Assembly (NCBI GenBank): GCA_002030045.1
Contig: LQBI01000004.1
Span: 23,915 to 87,914 of the forward strand
Length of the DNA: 64,000 nt
DNA from: Candidatus Aegiribacteria sp. MLS_C
GTDB taxonomy: Bacteria > Fermentibacterota > Fermentibacteria > Fermentibacterales > JCC-6
Direction: 5' to 3'
Made by a program: the position numbers and the translations under genes. Positions 1 through 8,984 of this stretch are shown here, piece after piece. The notes under the pieces were generated by a model, which saw nothing but the letters and a program-made list of their open reading frames with translations, made no database searches and was not told the DNA's origin. The stretch's first letter is position 1, and every line of letters starts with the position of its first letter.

Positions 1-2027
1 CCGCTGATATTTCCGTAGACCGTCTCCGATACCCCTCCCTCCAGGACCCTCTCAAGTGAGTAGATGTTGCAGAGCCATTTCAGGTAGACCCCGTCGGGAG
101 ACCGGGTGATGCAGTTGAGTATCCTTATCTTATCGGCGTAGGCTGCCCTGCTGTGGGCATGCAGGTCCCACGCCCTCCTCATGTGGGCCAGAGCGCTGTC
201 GGCGTTCCCAAGGTTCAGCCACACCAGGGCCAGGTTGTTGTGTATCTCGGCGTAATCCGGCGCCCTTCGTCTGAGTGAATCGTAGGCCGCAAGACTTGCG
301 TTGATGTACTCGAGGGCCAGCTCCTCGTCCTCGACTTCGATGCCTCTCTGCCGGCATATAACCGTCAGCGGCGGGGATATCTGCTGGTACAGCCTGGAAC
401 TTGACACGTACGCGCTGCCCAGGGCGTACCAGCCTCCCAGTTCGTCAGGGTCGGTCTCGACACACATCCTGCACCACTTCAGAGAACTGTCGGCCAGCTG
501 TCTGGCTCTGCTGTAGTAGTTGATCGCCATGTCGGCTGCTTCCGTTCTGTCTCTGCTGTTCCATTCCATCGCCGCACTTACGGCGTTGTCGACATCCTGC
601 TGTATGCTTGTGAGGAAGATGTCCTTGCCCCTGAACAGCTCCTTCCCCGCCCTCATGGATGCGCAGTATTTAGGCATTGCGGTGACGAACAGGAAGACCG
701 CCGCCCCGGCCATAGCCGCAGAAACACCGTACCTCACTGCCGCGGAGGGCCGGCAGGGACGGAAAGGTATGCAGGCAAGCAGCAGTCCGGTCAGAAGGGC
801 CATCATGAATGCCGACGGCGGCCACCTGAGGGCGACCGAGACGAGCGCCTCGGCCAGGAGTGCAAGTATCCCTCCGGCTATTCCGAGGAACATCCAGCCT
901 TCGGCATCAATGAGTTTTCCTTCTCCCCCCCCGTCTTCAGCATTTCCTCTCCTGCCCTTTCTCACGGCCGTCATGACGGACACTGCCAGGAAACCCCAGA
1001 GAAGGAGCCCGACCAGACCGGAATCCCCAAGTATCTCAAGGTACTCGCAATGGGCGTGCAGAGTGTTGTGACTGACCCCGAGCAGGAAGTAGTCCGGGTT
1101 CCTGTAACCGGGAAAGACTATCTGGAAGGAACCGGGACCGTATCCGAGCACGGGATTCCCGAGCCACATGCGGAGCGAACCCGACCAGATGAGGTTCCGG
1201 ACCTGGAGTGTCCCCCGCTCCATCTGAGTCAGTTCCTCTACCCTGTTCCAGAGCACCACCACCGATAATCCGAGGAGCACCAGCAGCAGCAGCAGGATTG
1301 CCGCAAGCCTCTTCCTGTCCCTGCGGAGCGCAGGTATCAGCGGAACCGATACCGCAAGGACCGCTATGCCCAGGAGACTGCCCCTGGTCTTGCTGCTCAC
1401 TACCGCGAACAGGCAGAGGAGAGCGAATACTCCCGCAGCGGGTATGCGGAACTTCGACAGCCTGTGACGTCCCAGCAGGAAGCCGGTGCCCACGGGTATC
1501 ATCACCATGGAGAAACTGCCAAGAAGGTTGGCGTTGCCCATGGTTCCGGAACTCCTGGAACTATGAGTAATACTGGCGTCCCATGAGAAGATGTTCAGTC
1601 CCAGGGACTGAAGGATCGAATAGACCGATATGACAGCGGCCGCGGTCAACAGGACCCAGATGATCAGGTTCCTGGAACCTGAGTCCACGAAGCCGGCGAT
1701 GACGAAGGCAAGCCCGCCGAGCGCGAGAAAGCCGTACAGGTATTTCGTTCCGTTCACGGACTGCACTCCGCCGAAGTGCCTGAACACCAGCCAGGCGAGA
1801 AGAAGTACGAAAGCCAGTACCATCGCGAAGCTGATCCTCCTGCACGCTATGACACCGCGGACACCCAGGATGACAGCTCCTGCTAGCAGAAGAACGGCTG
1901 AGCCTCCTACGAATACGGCTTCCTTGACCAGAATGCTGCTCCTGCTGTTGGTCTGTATGATCAGCAGAACTCCCAGCATGGTCAATATGAGAAGACCGTT
2001 CAGGGCGTGCCGCATGCCCCGGTTCAC
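1..2027 (-). CDS. O-antigen ligase/polymerase (Wzy_C) with C-terminal TPR region, partial
   Basis: Reading the minus strand from a GTG at 2027 gives one open frame to the window edge, so the C-terminus is missing. The first ~400 residues are a run of hydrophobic segments. Near residue 180 is the sequence GTMGNANLLGSFSMV, the glycine/asparagine signature of Wzy_C-type O-antigen ligases and polymerases, followed by a charged SSKTRGS loop typical of the periplasmic part. The last ~170 visible residues are soluble and TPR-like (for example AEIHNNLALVWLNLGNADSA). The protein should act in the inner membrane, either polymerising repeat units or ligating the exported glycan to lipid A-core. Since Wzm/Wzt genes lie in the same operon, ligase is the better guess (inference). 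The GTG overlaps the TGA of the WecA-like gene upstream by four bases; an ATG four codons later (2015) is an alternative start. Confidence 0.85.
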   Translation of the reverse strand, partial: MNRGMRHALNGLLILTMLGVLLIIQTNSRSSILVKEAVFVGGSAVLLLAGAVILGVRGVIACRRISFAMVLAFVLLLAWLVFRHFGGVQSVNGTKYLYGFLALGGLAFVIAGFVDSGSRNLIIWVLLTAAAVISVYSILQSLGLNIFSWDASITHSSRSSGTMGNANLLGSFSMVMIPVGTGFLLGRHRLSKFRIPAAGVFALLCLFAVVSSKTRGSLLGIAVLAVSVPLIPALRRDRKRLAAILLLLLVLLGLSVVVLWNRVEELTQMERGTLQVRNLIWSGSLRMWLGNPVLGYGPGSFQIVFPGYRNPDYFLLGVSHNTLHAHCEYLEILGDSGLVGLLLWGFLAVSVMTAVRKGRRGNAEDGGGEGKLIDAEGWMFLGIAGGILALLAEALVSVALRWPPSAFMMALLTGLLLACIPFRPCRPSAAVRYGVSAAMAGAAVFLFVTAMPKYCASMRAGKELFRGKDIFLTSIQQDVDNAVSAAMEWNSRDRTEAADMAINYYSRARQLADSSLKWCRMCVETDPDELGGWYALGSAYVSSSRLYQQISPPLTVICRQRGIEVEDEELALEYINASLAAYDSLRRRAPDYAEIHNNLALVWLNLGNADSALAHMRRAWDLHAHSRAAYADKIRILNCITRSPDGVYLKWLCNIYSLERVLEGGVSETVYGNIS

Positions 2028-3097
2028 CGTCCCATGCCCCTTTTCTCCGCACTGTGCATGAAGTAGGAGAAGAGCATCACCAGTCCCAGCGCGTGGAAGA
2101 ATACCAGTATCGCCTGGAAGGGCGAAAGTGTCGAGAGCAGAAGCGCGGGCATGCCCATCAGGACGGCCACTGCAAGAAGCAGCTTCACAGCTTCGCTATG
2201 GGAGAGACCTAATCTCATAAGCCTGTGGGCCAGGTGGTTGCGGTCCGCGGCGAAGAGGGGTCTGCCATTCTTCCACCTGTAGACGAGTACGAAGGTGGTG
2301 TCGATAATGGGAAGAGCCAGTATGAGCAGGGGTGTGAAGATGGCGATCTCCCGGACTGAACCTTCCCGGGTGTAGACCCCGAGGACCGCTATGATACCCA
2401 GCATGAATCCCAGCATGTTACTTCCACAGTCTCCCATGAAGATCGAGGCGGGGTTATGGTTGTACACGAAGAAACCGATTGTGGCTCCTGCCAGGCAGGC
2501 ACTCACGAATGCCACGGAGTAATTGCCGTTCAGGAAGTTGACCGCCGCGAAGAAGATGGCGGCAATGGAGCAGGTCCCGGCCGAGAGTCCGTCGGCGTGG
2601 TCCAGGAGATTCACCGAGTTCGTGATGCCCACTAGCCACAATACAGTGATGGGAACGGTGAGCCACGCCAGGCTGCTGCCGGTGAGGAACAAACTGAGGA
2701 GAGCTCCCCTGGTTATGAAGAAAGCTCCCGCCAGCACCGCGGCCGCCGTGTGGAGCATGAGCTTCACCGAGGGTCTGAGCCCCAGGATGTCGTCCACCAG
2801 ACCCACCAGTGCCATGAGCCCTCCGGCCATGATCACCATGAGGCAGAGGGTTCCCCATGAAAGCGGTATCATGCTGGAGTCTCCGTCGATCAGCTTCATG
2901 CCCAGGGCTGCTGTGACGGCGAAGGAAGCGTAGATAGCCATTCCTCCCAGAAGGGGGGTGGACATCAGGTGTTCCTTCCTGCCCTGCGGGTTGTCCATCA
3001 GGCCTGTCCTGAGAGCCAGCATCCTCGCCAGCGGCGTAAGTACCACGCCAAGTACGAGGGAAGCCATGAACGATATGCTTATCTCCCTGAAACCCAT
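2024..3097 (-). CDS. WecA/TagO-like polyprenyl-phosphate sugar-1-phosphate transferase
   Basis: This 357-aa polytopic protein belongs to the MraY/WecA glycosyltransferase-4 family, which moves a sugar-1-phosphate from a UDP-sugar to undecaprenyl phosphate in the inner membrane. Family motifs appear in order: DNPQGRKEH and PLLGGMAI near residues 35-55, GLVDDILGLRPSVK near 100, NSVNLLDHADGLSAG near 160, FMGDCGSNMLGF near 215 and the late histidine motif DRNHLAHRL near 285. The last motif fits WecA/TagO/WbpL better than MraY. One oddity is NLLDHADGL, where most relatives have NLxDGxDGL. It starts 4 nt after the stop of the ATPase gene and its stop overlaps the ligase start. It is one of two candidate glycan-initiating enzymes in this operon. 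Confidence 0.88.
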   Translation of the reverse strand: MGFREISISFMASLVLGVVLTPLARMLALRTGLMDNPQGRKEHLMSTPLLGGMAIYASFAVTAALGMKLIDGDSSMIPLSWGTLCLMVIMAGGLMALVGLVDDILGLRPSVKLMLHTAAAVLAGAFFITRGALLSLFLTGSSLAWLTVPITVLWLVGITNSVNLLDHADGLSAGTCSIAAIFFAAVNFLNGNYSVAFVSACLAGATIGFFVYNHNPASIFMGDCGSNMLGFMLGIIAVLGVYTREGSVREIAIFTPLLILALPIIDTTFVLVYRWKNGRPLFAADRNHLAHRLMRLGLSHSEAVKLLLAVAVLMGMPALLLSTLSPFQAILVFFHALGLVMLFSYFMHSAEKRGMGR

Positions 3098-3101
3098 GTG
3101 C

Positions 3102-4175
3102 TCAGTTACCGTCCGTCTCTACCCTGGATCCCTCCTGGTCGAAGAGATGGCTCCTGGTCATATCCATCCTGAACCGGAACCCATCACCGGGAGAGGCCTG
3201 TACGGTGGGGGCGCACCTGGCGGACAGCTGTCTGCCCGCAAAGCTCATGTATATGATGTTCTCGTTCCCGAGAGTCTCCATAACCTCCACCTTCCCCTCC
3301 CTGGGACTGGATGGGTCGGGGTGGATGTCCTCGGGTCTGATGCCGAAAAGGTATCTTCCGGCGGGAACGGATGCGAAGCGGCCGGCCTCCATCTCGGCGT
3401 TTCCTGTGGTCATCCTGCCAGCGCTGAGTTCCACCTCGAGGAAGTTCATCGAAGGACTGCCTATGAAACCGGCGATGAAGCTGTTGTCAGGGTGGTCGTA
3501 CAGCTCCAGGGGAGTGTCGATCTGCTGGATGTAACCATCCTTCAGGACCACTATCCTGTCCCCCAGAGTCATGGCCTCTGCCTGGTCGTGAGTGACATAG
3601 ATCATCGTCGAACCCAGCCTGGTATGGAGCTGGCTGAGTTCGTTCCTCATCTGCACTCTCAGCTTGGCGTCCAGATTGGAGAGCGGCTCGTCGAACAGGA
3701 AGACCTCGGGATGCCTGACTATTGCCCTTCCCACGGCGACCCTCTGCCTCTGGCCCCCCGACAGTTCCCTCGGTTTCCTGTCCAGGTACCGGGATATGCC
3801 GAGGATCTCGGCGGCATCGGTCACGTTTCGCCTGATGGACTCGGTATCCATCCTCTTCATCTTCAGGGAGAACGCCATGTTGTCGAAGACCGTCATGTGA
3901 GGGTAGAGCGCATAGTTCTGGAATACCATGGCGATGTCCCTGTCCTGGGGCTTCACTTCGGTCACGTCTCGGTCCCCGATGAATACGCGGCCGGTGGTAG
4001 GCTCCTCGAGACCCGCCAGCACCCTGAGACTGGTCGACTTGCCGCACCCGCTGGGTCCCACCAGTACCAGGAACTCGCCGTCCCTCACCTCCAGGTCGAA
4101 CCTGGCAAGGGCCAGCACCCGGTTGTCGTATATCTTGCTGACTCCGCTGAACCTGACAGAAGCCAAGTTACACAT
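3102..4175 (-). CDS. Sugar ABC transporter ATPase, UgpC/MsmX/MalK family
   Basis: This 357-aa ATPase has every motif of the MalK/UgpC group: Walker A GPSGCGKST (~40), Q-loop VFQNYALYPHMTV (~84), signature LSGGQRQRVA (~137), Walker B VFLFDEPLSNLD (~157) and the switch histidine YVTHDQAEA (~192). A C-terminal TOBE/regulatory region follows from about residue 235, including FGIRPEDI near 280. Family members energise uptake of oligosaccharides or glycerol-3-phosphate, and MsmX types serve several transporters. No permease or binding-protein genes lie nearby, so here it is an orphan or shared ATPase. Its neighbour upstream encodes a starch-binding-type CBM48 lipoprotein, which hints at alpha-glucan use, but that link is inference. 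Confidence 0.9.
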   Translation of the reverse strand: MCNLASVRFSGVSKIYDNRVLALARFDLEVRDGEFLVLVGPSGCGKSTSLRVLAGLEEPTTGRVFIGDRDVTEVKPQDRDIAMVFQNYALYPHMTVFDNMAFSLKMKRMDTESIRRNVTDAAEILGISRYLDRKPRELSGGQRQRVAVGRAIVRHPEVFLFDEPLSNLDAKLRVQMRNELSQLHTRLGSTMIYVTHDQAEAMTLGDRIVVLKDGYIQQIDTPLELYDHPDNSFIAGFIGSPSMNFLEVELSAGRMTTGNAEMEAGRFASVPAGRYLFGIRPEDIHPDPSSPREGKVEVMETLGNENIIYMSFAGRQLSARCAPTVQASPGDGFRFRMDMTRSHLFDQEGSRVETDGN

Positions 4176-4215
4176 CCTTTCGAGACTGTCCCGTAAAACA
4201 GGCCTGCCGGTACCC

Positions 4216-4590
4216 TCAGTCAGGTATCATGACCAGCGAGACGGTCCTGCCCTGGAACTCCGAAGTCAACGGGTTGACAGGGTCCCTCAGCCACCCGTGC
4301 CCGTTGACAAGGAACGAGTACCGGTAGGATCCTCCTTCCAGGTGCGATATGTCCAGGGTCCAGAAACCTTCAGGGTTCCTGCTCATCATTCCGGCCAGGG
4401 GGTCGATGACGCCGCCGGCGGCCACCAGGCCTCCCCATTCGTTCCAGTCGCCCAGGACCTGCACAGAGGATGCACCGGGCATCCAGAGGACCAGGTCCAC
4501 GCCCTCCGACTGCGGTCTCTCTACGGGACGCATGAGCCCGCAGGAACAGAGAAGCAGGGCCGAAACGCCGACGGTCATCCTTCCGGTCAT
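4216..4590 (-). CDS. Small lipoprotein with CBM48/glycogen-binding-like domain
   Basis: The product is 124 aa. It begins with a short signal and a lipobox-like LLLCSC (the Cys at -2 is unusual), suggesting a lipid-anchored periplasmic or outer-membrane protein. Residues ~28-120 look like a single early-set/CBM48 fold: VDLVLWMPGASSVQVLGDWN, then a long loop, GFWTLDISHLEGGSYRYSF and NPLTSEFQGRTVS. The VxVxGxWN and YxYxFxVNG patterns are those of AMPK-type and branching-enzyme glycan-binding domains. No catalytic domain is attached. Its ATG overlaps the stop of the 419-aa gene upstream (ATGA), so it is translated from the same message. The glycan it binds is unknown. Confidence 0.75.
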   Translation of the reverse strand: MTGRMTVGVSALLLCSCGLMRPVERPQSEGVDLVLWMPGASSVQVLGDWNEWGGLVAAGGVIDPLAGMMSRNPEGFWTLDISHLEGGSYRYSFLVNGHGWLRDPVNPLTSEFQGRTVSLVMIPD

Positions 4591-5846
4591 TTGAGAAGCC
4601 CCCTCAGTTCAAGCCCGAACACCGGAGAGCAGTCGTATGCCCAGTCTACCGATACGAGCCCCCGAACGGGACCCAGGGCGGAAGAAACAACGGCCCGGCA
4701 GGACGGCTGCAGGCTGTCGTCCAGGTCCCCTGATACAAAAACCTCGGCGCACACGTCCCTCCTGGGGGAGTACGCTGCAGAGCCGGTCACCCTGGAACTG
4801 TCGTCCAGCACTTCGAGCATCATTCCCGCCGCGGCGAAGGAGTCGGCTATTCCGGCTTTCACGCATCCCCGGTGATCGCCGTCCACAAAGATATCAAGCA
4901 TTATGTCCCAGGTCACTCCCTCCCTGTCCACCATTCCGGCCCTGGCCGAGATACCGCTGAGGCTGTCACTCTCCAGGTCGATCATGCCTTCCAGTCCGGC
5001 TGAGACCATGTGCCTGCGGGACCTGAGGTAGGATCCGAGAAAGAGGACCCTCTGACCCGGTGAATAGGCCTGAGTAACCATTCGGACCGAGTCACCGGCG
5101 AACCTTGCTCCAGGGACCACCTCCACTCTGCCCCATCCGGTATCAAGGAGACAAAGATCCAGTATCTCGCAGCTGAGCCCCCATCTTCCGGATCCGCCGT
5201 CACCTCCTGTGAGGACCAGCCTTGGTCTGACGTAGCGGAAGTCGGTCCTGACCTCCAGGACGTTGACGGCCATGTGGAAGGCGGACGAGTCACCGGGAGA
5301 AAACTCCATCCTCCTGTAGTCGGCACCTGTGAAGCCCATCCAGGGTGAAGACACGGTGAACTGCTGGAGGGTGTCGTCCGAAACCTCCTGCAGGAGGTAT
5401 TCCGAACTGAACCCGAGTATTCCTCCTCCTGAGACGCTGAAACCGCTTATGGAATCGGGTTCCAGCCATCCCCATTCAACCACCGGGGATCGAAGACCGG
5501 GCAGGAAGGGAATGCGGTCTGAGTAATGGACGCCCCCTCCTATCCAGGGAGTGCCCGGCCATTTAACCTCCGCCCCGGCCCTCCTCAGGTAGAGGTCCGA
5601 AGAGGGTGAATTCTTCGCTGCCGCGACCGCCAGGATGTCCACCTCCCGGGAGAGGGCATGAACCGAGAAGGCTGCGTCCATCAGGGTACTGTCCATCGAT
5701 GGCCTGCTGTCGCTCCACATTCCCCCGGCCTTCGCCATGAACAGCATCGAACAGTCCAGCTCCCAGTCGCCGGGAACCGTCCCCGATCCCGTGGAATCCT
5801 GTCCGGAAGCTGTGAGGGTCAGCAGGAGAGCGATCGCGGGTATCAA
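4587..5846 (-). CDS. Exported hypothetical protein, beta-rich
   Basis: This 419-aa product is not recognised. The N-terminus (MIPAIALLLTLTASGQDS) is a typical signal peptide. The rest is rich in alternating hydrophobic/polar stretches ending in aromatic residues, as in outer-membrane or large periplasmic beta proteins. It is flanked on both sides by ATGA-type overlaps with the 263-aa beta-barrel-like protein and the CBM48 lipoprotein, so the three are probably made together and may form one envelope complex. Unlike its upstream partner it does not end in an aromatic residue (it ends in LLK), so an outer-membrane barrel is possible but not shown. Confidence 0.7.
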   Translation of the reverse strand: MIPAIALLLTLTASGQDSTGSGTVPGDWELDCSMLFMAKAGGMWSDSRPSMDSTLMDAAFSVHALSREVDILAVAAAKNSPSSDLYLRRAGAEVKWPGTPWIGGGVHYSDRIPFLPGLRSPVVEWGWLEPDSISGFSVSGGGILGFSSEYLLQEVSDDTLQQFTVSSPWMGFTGADYRRMEFSPGDSSAFHMAVNVLEVRTDFRYVRPRLVLTGGDGGSGRWGLSCEILDLCLLDTGWGRVEVVPGARFAGDSVRMVTQAYSPGQRVLFLGSYLRSRRHMVSAGLEGMIDLESDSLSGISARAGMVDREGVTWDIMLDIFVDGDHRGCVKAGIADSFAAAGMMLEVLDDSSRVTGSAAYSPRRDVCAEVFVSGDLDDSLQPSCRAVVSSALGPVRGLVSVDWAYDCSPVFGLELRGLLK

Positions 5847-6634
5847 AACTCATCCTCCCCGTGGTAGGATACTCCAAGGTAGCTGACAGTATCGAGTTCG
5901 TCGATCACCACTGACCAGTCCAGACCGAAGCGACCTGAGGCAAGTGAAACGCCTGAACTCCACGAGGACCCGTCGGATCCGGACCTGACTGTCAGCCAGT
6001 CCCTCACACCCAGCTCGAATCCCACCGCCGGCCGCCCGTCCGTGACTGAGAAATGCCCCCTGAACCTTCTGTCGAATATGGTGGTGAAACCGTAGTCGAT
6101 CCTTCGCTCCCCTATCCTGTCCCCTGCAAGCCTGATCCCGCTCATGTCAACCCCTACCGCAACTGTGGGGAATACCGAGAACTGGAGACCCAGATTCGCC
6201 GAGAGCATTCGGACATCGCCATCGGGATCGCCTTCCGAGAAGACGTAGCCCAGGCCCCCCCCGAGTGTTATGCTGGGACCGAAGACCCCCTCCATGAAGC
6301 CCACCGGGTCTCCCCTCAGGGTCAGCGCGGTGCCCAGTGAGGCATGAAGAGTGTCTATTCCTCCGGAGCTTCGGGTCCAGGCTGCGGCCGCCGAGTAATA
6401 ACGGTTCCCAAGCCTGCCTGCCGCCGCCGCTGCCAGTGAACCGTTCTCTGAATCCTCCGCAGAGGTGTAGAGGGCGCAGCTGAATCCTGTCATGCGAACC
6501 AGTCCGGCCGGGGCCGAGACACATTCTACAGCATCGGACGACCACGCCCAGGGGCCGCACGCACATCCGGCAGCAGCCGGACCCTGAGGGAAAGCCTTCA
6601 TGCAGAGCAGAAAGAGGACTAAGGAGCTGGTCAG
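5843..6634 (-). CDS. Exported outer-membrane-like protein with probable CTG start
   Basis: The first ATG is at 6601, but translation from it lacks a signal peptide and has no ribosome-binding site. In frame upstream is a CTG at 6634 overlapping the TGA of the phosphoglycosyltransferase gene, with AAGGGG a few bases before it. From that codon the protein begins (M)TSSLVLFLLCMKAFPQG, a plausible signal sequence, giving 263 aa. The mature part has short amphipathic beta-type segments and the last residue is Phe, the usual terminal residue of BAM-inserted outer-membrane barrels. The family is not recognised. It leads a run of three exported proteins at the end of the polysaccharide genes. Confidence 0.65.
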   Translation of the reverse strand: MTSSLVLFLLCMKAFPQGPAAAGCACGPWAWSSDAVECVSAPAGLVRMTGFSCALYTSAEDSENGSLAAAAAGRLGNRYYSAAAAWTRSSGGIDTLHASLGTALTLRGDPVGFMEGVFGPSITLGGGLGYVFSEGDPDGDVRMLSANLGLQFSVFPTVAVGVDMSGIRLAGDRIGERRIDYGFTTIFDRRFRGHFSVTDGRPAVGFELGVRDWLTVRSGSDGSSWSSGVSLASGRFGLDWSVVIDELDTVSYLGVSYHGEDEF

Positions 6635-8022
6635 TAGGCACCCCTTCCCTTGAAGATGACGGCTACCGTCCTGAGCAGAATGGTGAAATCCAGCATCAGC
6701 GACTGGTTCCTGATGTAGTAGTAATCATATTCCAGATTGTCGTGAAGGGGAAGCTCCTTCCTGCCCATGATCTGCCACAGGCCTGTCAGTCCCGGCTTGA
6801 CCTCGAGCCTGTGACGCTGCCAGCCGTTGTAGTCATCCACTATGAAAGGCATCTCAGGCCTGGGCCCCACCATGCTCATGTCACCCTTCAGCACGTTGAA
6901 CAGCTGTGGCAGCTCGTCCATGCTGGTTCGTCTCAGAAGTCTCCCCAGCCGCGTTATTCGGTTGTCCCCGATGGATACCGGAGCAACCTCGTACTCGTCG
7001 CTGTCGGGTTTCATGGTCCTGAACTTGTAGAGTGTGAACTCCCGGCCTCTCAGGCCCACCCTCCTCTGTCTGAATACGGGAGAGCCGTTCCTGCTGATGA
7101 GATGGACAAGGTAGATCACGGCCATGACGGGCAGCATCAGGACTATGAGGCAGAAGGAGAGCACCACGTCCATCGACCTCTTCATCATCCTGTGCAGGGT
7201 GCCGGGACTGCCCTGGCCTATCTCCACGATGGGAAGCCTGGCCATGTCGTCAAGGTCCGTGATGCCCATGGCTATCTCGAACAGATCGGTGACCAGACGG
7301 TAGTGAACGTCGCTGCGGTCCATGGAAGAGATGAGTGCCATGACGGTGGAGTGGTTCAGCTGCGGAGATGCGAAGAAGACCTCGTCGATATCCATTCTTT
7401 CGATCGTCTGTTCCAGACCGTCCAGCCCCGATACGATGGGCACGCCAAGGAGCATGTCTGCGTCAGAGTTACCGACCGCCACTACTCCGGCTATCTCGGG
7501 CGCCCTGCCGGGAAGCCTCCTGAGGGAGCTGACAACCCTGGAAGCCACCTCGCCGGTTCCCACTACAAGTATCCTGGGCGCCTCGCTCACCGGGGCCGAC
7601 GCCTGTGCCAGCCTCCTGGCCAGTATCCTTGCAAGGACGGAGGCCGGAAAAGCGGTCCCTATGAAAAGGAACAGCATAAGCCTGGAGTATTCGACCCTGA
7701 CCAGGTAACTCGCAGCCATCAATGATACAAGGAGCGTTGCGAAGGCCTTCAGGAGCCGCTGTATCTCCGCCATGCCGCCGGGATGTCTCCTCGGCACGTA
7801 GAGGCCCGACCTGGCGAAAGAGAACAGCCAGATGAATGTCAGCACGGGCAGGGCCACCAGGTAAAGGGTTATCTCGTGGTGGAAATCCGGCAGTATATCG
7901 ACCAGTACGACGGTCCTCAGGAACCATGTGAAGGCGAAGACCAGGGGGATCGTCACCAGGTCTGCCAGGACCAGGAGCATCATAAGGATCCGGTCCGCTC
8001 TTCGAGCCGGGGCCAGTTTCAT
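6631..8022 (-). CDS. Polyprenyl glycosylphosphotransferase (WbaP/EpsE-type)
   Basis: The start is the ATG at 8022, which overlaps the stop of the GT2 gene (ATGA), giving 463 aa beginning MKLAPARRADRI. An upstream extension in the same frame only reads through the GT2 gene and is not protein-like. The order is four membrane segments, a Rossmann-like CoA-binding-type domain (RILVVGTGEVASRVV near 145), another membrane helix, and the catalytic C-terminal domain: RMMKRSMDVVLSFCLI, VFRQRRVGLRGREFTLYKFR, RTSMDELPQLFNVLKGDMS, VGPRP and KPGLTGLWQI. This family transfers a sugar phosphate to undecaprenyl phosphate to begin glycan synthesis. It is the second initiating enzyme of the operon besides the WecA-like one. 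Confidence 0.92.
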   Translation of the reverse strand: MKLAPARRADRILMMLLVLADLVTIPLVFAFTWFLRTVVLVDILPDFHHEITLYLVALPVLTFIWLFSFARSGLYVPRRHPGGMAEIQRLLKAFATLLVSLMAASYLVRVEYSRLMLFLFIGTAFPASVLARILARRLAQASAPVSEAPRILVVGTGEVASRVVSSLRRLPGRAPEIAGVVAVGNSDADMLLGVPIVSGLDGLEQTIERMDIDEVFFASPQLNHSTVMALISSMDRSDVHYRLVTDLFEIAMGITDLDDMARLPIVEIGQGSPGTLHRMMKRSMDVVLSFCLIVLMLPVMAVIYLVHLISRNGSPVFRQRRVGLRGREFTLYKFRTMKPDSDEYEVAPVSIGDNRITRLGRLLRRTSMDELPQLFNVLKGDMSMVGPRPEMPFIVDDYNGWQRHRLEVKPGLTGLWQIMGRKELPLHDNLEYDYYYIRNQSLMLDFTILLRTVAVIFKGRGAY

Positions 8023-8984
8023 GCAGTCTCCTTCCCGGACCCGAATATACCCCTGAGGAGGCCGGCGGAAAGTGCGCAGCCCCTCCAGAACGCAAAGACC
8101 GGGACGAGGGGCGTTGTTAACGGATCGTTCCGCAGAGCCACCAGGGCCATCGGCATCGATGATGCAAGAAAGAGCGACGCCCAGACAGCCAGGGGCATCA
8201 GGTTGAACGGCAGCATCAGAAGGGTCGGAGGCAGCAGAAGGCACATCAGGATCTGCAACCGCAGGCACCTTGGAGTGTAGGTGTCCGATCCCGCCTTTGC
8301 CGGGTATCTCCTGAGGACCCTTGTCTTCCACCTGCCCCTGCCGTACTTCATTCGGAAGTAGGATGACCATGTGGCCCTGTGGGTGTGTGAAACCCTGGCG
8401 TCAGGTGCGAAACGGAGTGCCATACCCATGGATTCGAGCCTGTACGAGAGGTCTACGTCCTCGTGGTCCGGGAAAGGGAAGGACTCGTCAAAACCCTTCG
8501 ACACCTCAAGGGCCTCCCGTCTGTACCCGGCGGAATAGGTATCTATCATGTCCACTCCGGAATAGCGTGACAGCAGCCTGTACCTCTCCTGGAACTCCAC
8601 CTGGGCCAGCCGCTGGACCAGTCTGTTCCCTCCCCGTGAATAGACGCCCTTCACTGCGTCGGCCCCTGATTCCAGCGCCTGCGCCATCCTTTCCGCCCAT
8701 GAAGGCTCGGGAACGCAGTCCGAATCGGTGAAAAGCACCAAAGATCCGGACGAAGCCCTCCAGCCCCTGTTCCTGGCCGCGGCGGGCCCGGCCTGAGGCC
8801 CTTCGACCACGAGGTCGGCGAGGTGTTCCAGTGCTTCGGGAAGCGGACCGTGGCCGTCCAGTGAAACCACTACCTGCATTCTGCGGCGGATCGTCTGGCC
8901 CGATAGGGCCTCGAGGCATCCCTTCAGGGCATCGAATCCATTCCTGACGGGAACGACAACGCTCACTCCGCAGCTGCCGGTCAA
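8019..8984 (-). CDS. Glycosyltransferase family 2
   Basis: This 321-aa protein starts with the GT-A fold signature VSVVVPVRNGFDALKGCLEAL, then GPAAARNRGW and LFTDSDCVPEP (the DxD-like metal/nucleotide site, ~95). FPFPDHEDVDLSYRLESMG (~172) is the typical acceptor-side ED motif. The C-terminal ~90 residues contain two or three hydrophobic segments that would tie it to the inner membrane. It should add a sugar to the lipid-linked glycan; donor and acceptor cannot be read from sequence. It overlaps both neighbours by four bases. Confidence 0.9.
   Translation of the reverse strand: MTGSCGVSVVVPVRNGFDALKGCLEALSGQTIRRRMQVVVSLDGHGPLPEALEHLADLVVEGPQAGPAAARNRGWRASSGSLVLFTDSDCVPEPSWAERMAQALESGADAVKGVYSRGGNRLVQRLAQVEFQERYRLLSRYSGVDMIDTYSAGYRREALEVSKGFDESFPFPDHEDVDLSYRLESMGMALRFAPDARVSHTHRATWSSYFRMKYGRGRWKTRVLRRYPAKAGSDTYTPRCLRLQILMCLLLPPTLLMLPFNLMPLAVWASLFLASSMPMALVALRNDPLTTPLVPVFAFWRGCALSAGLLRGIFGSGKETA

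Noticed and set aside
2958-4196. Long plus-strand frame (412 codons) opposite the ATPase and WecA-like genes
   Set aside because: It is antisense to two well-supported genes, rich in His/Pro/Gly, and has no family motifs.
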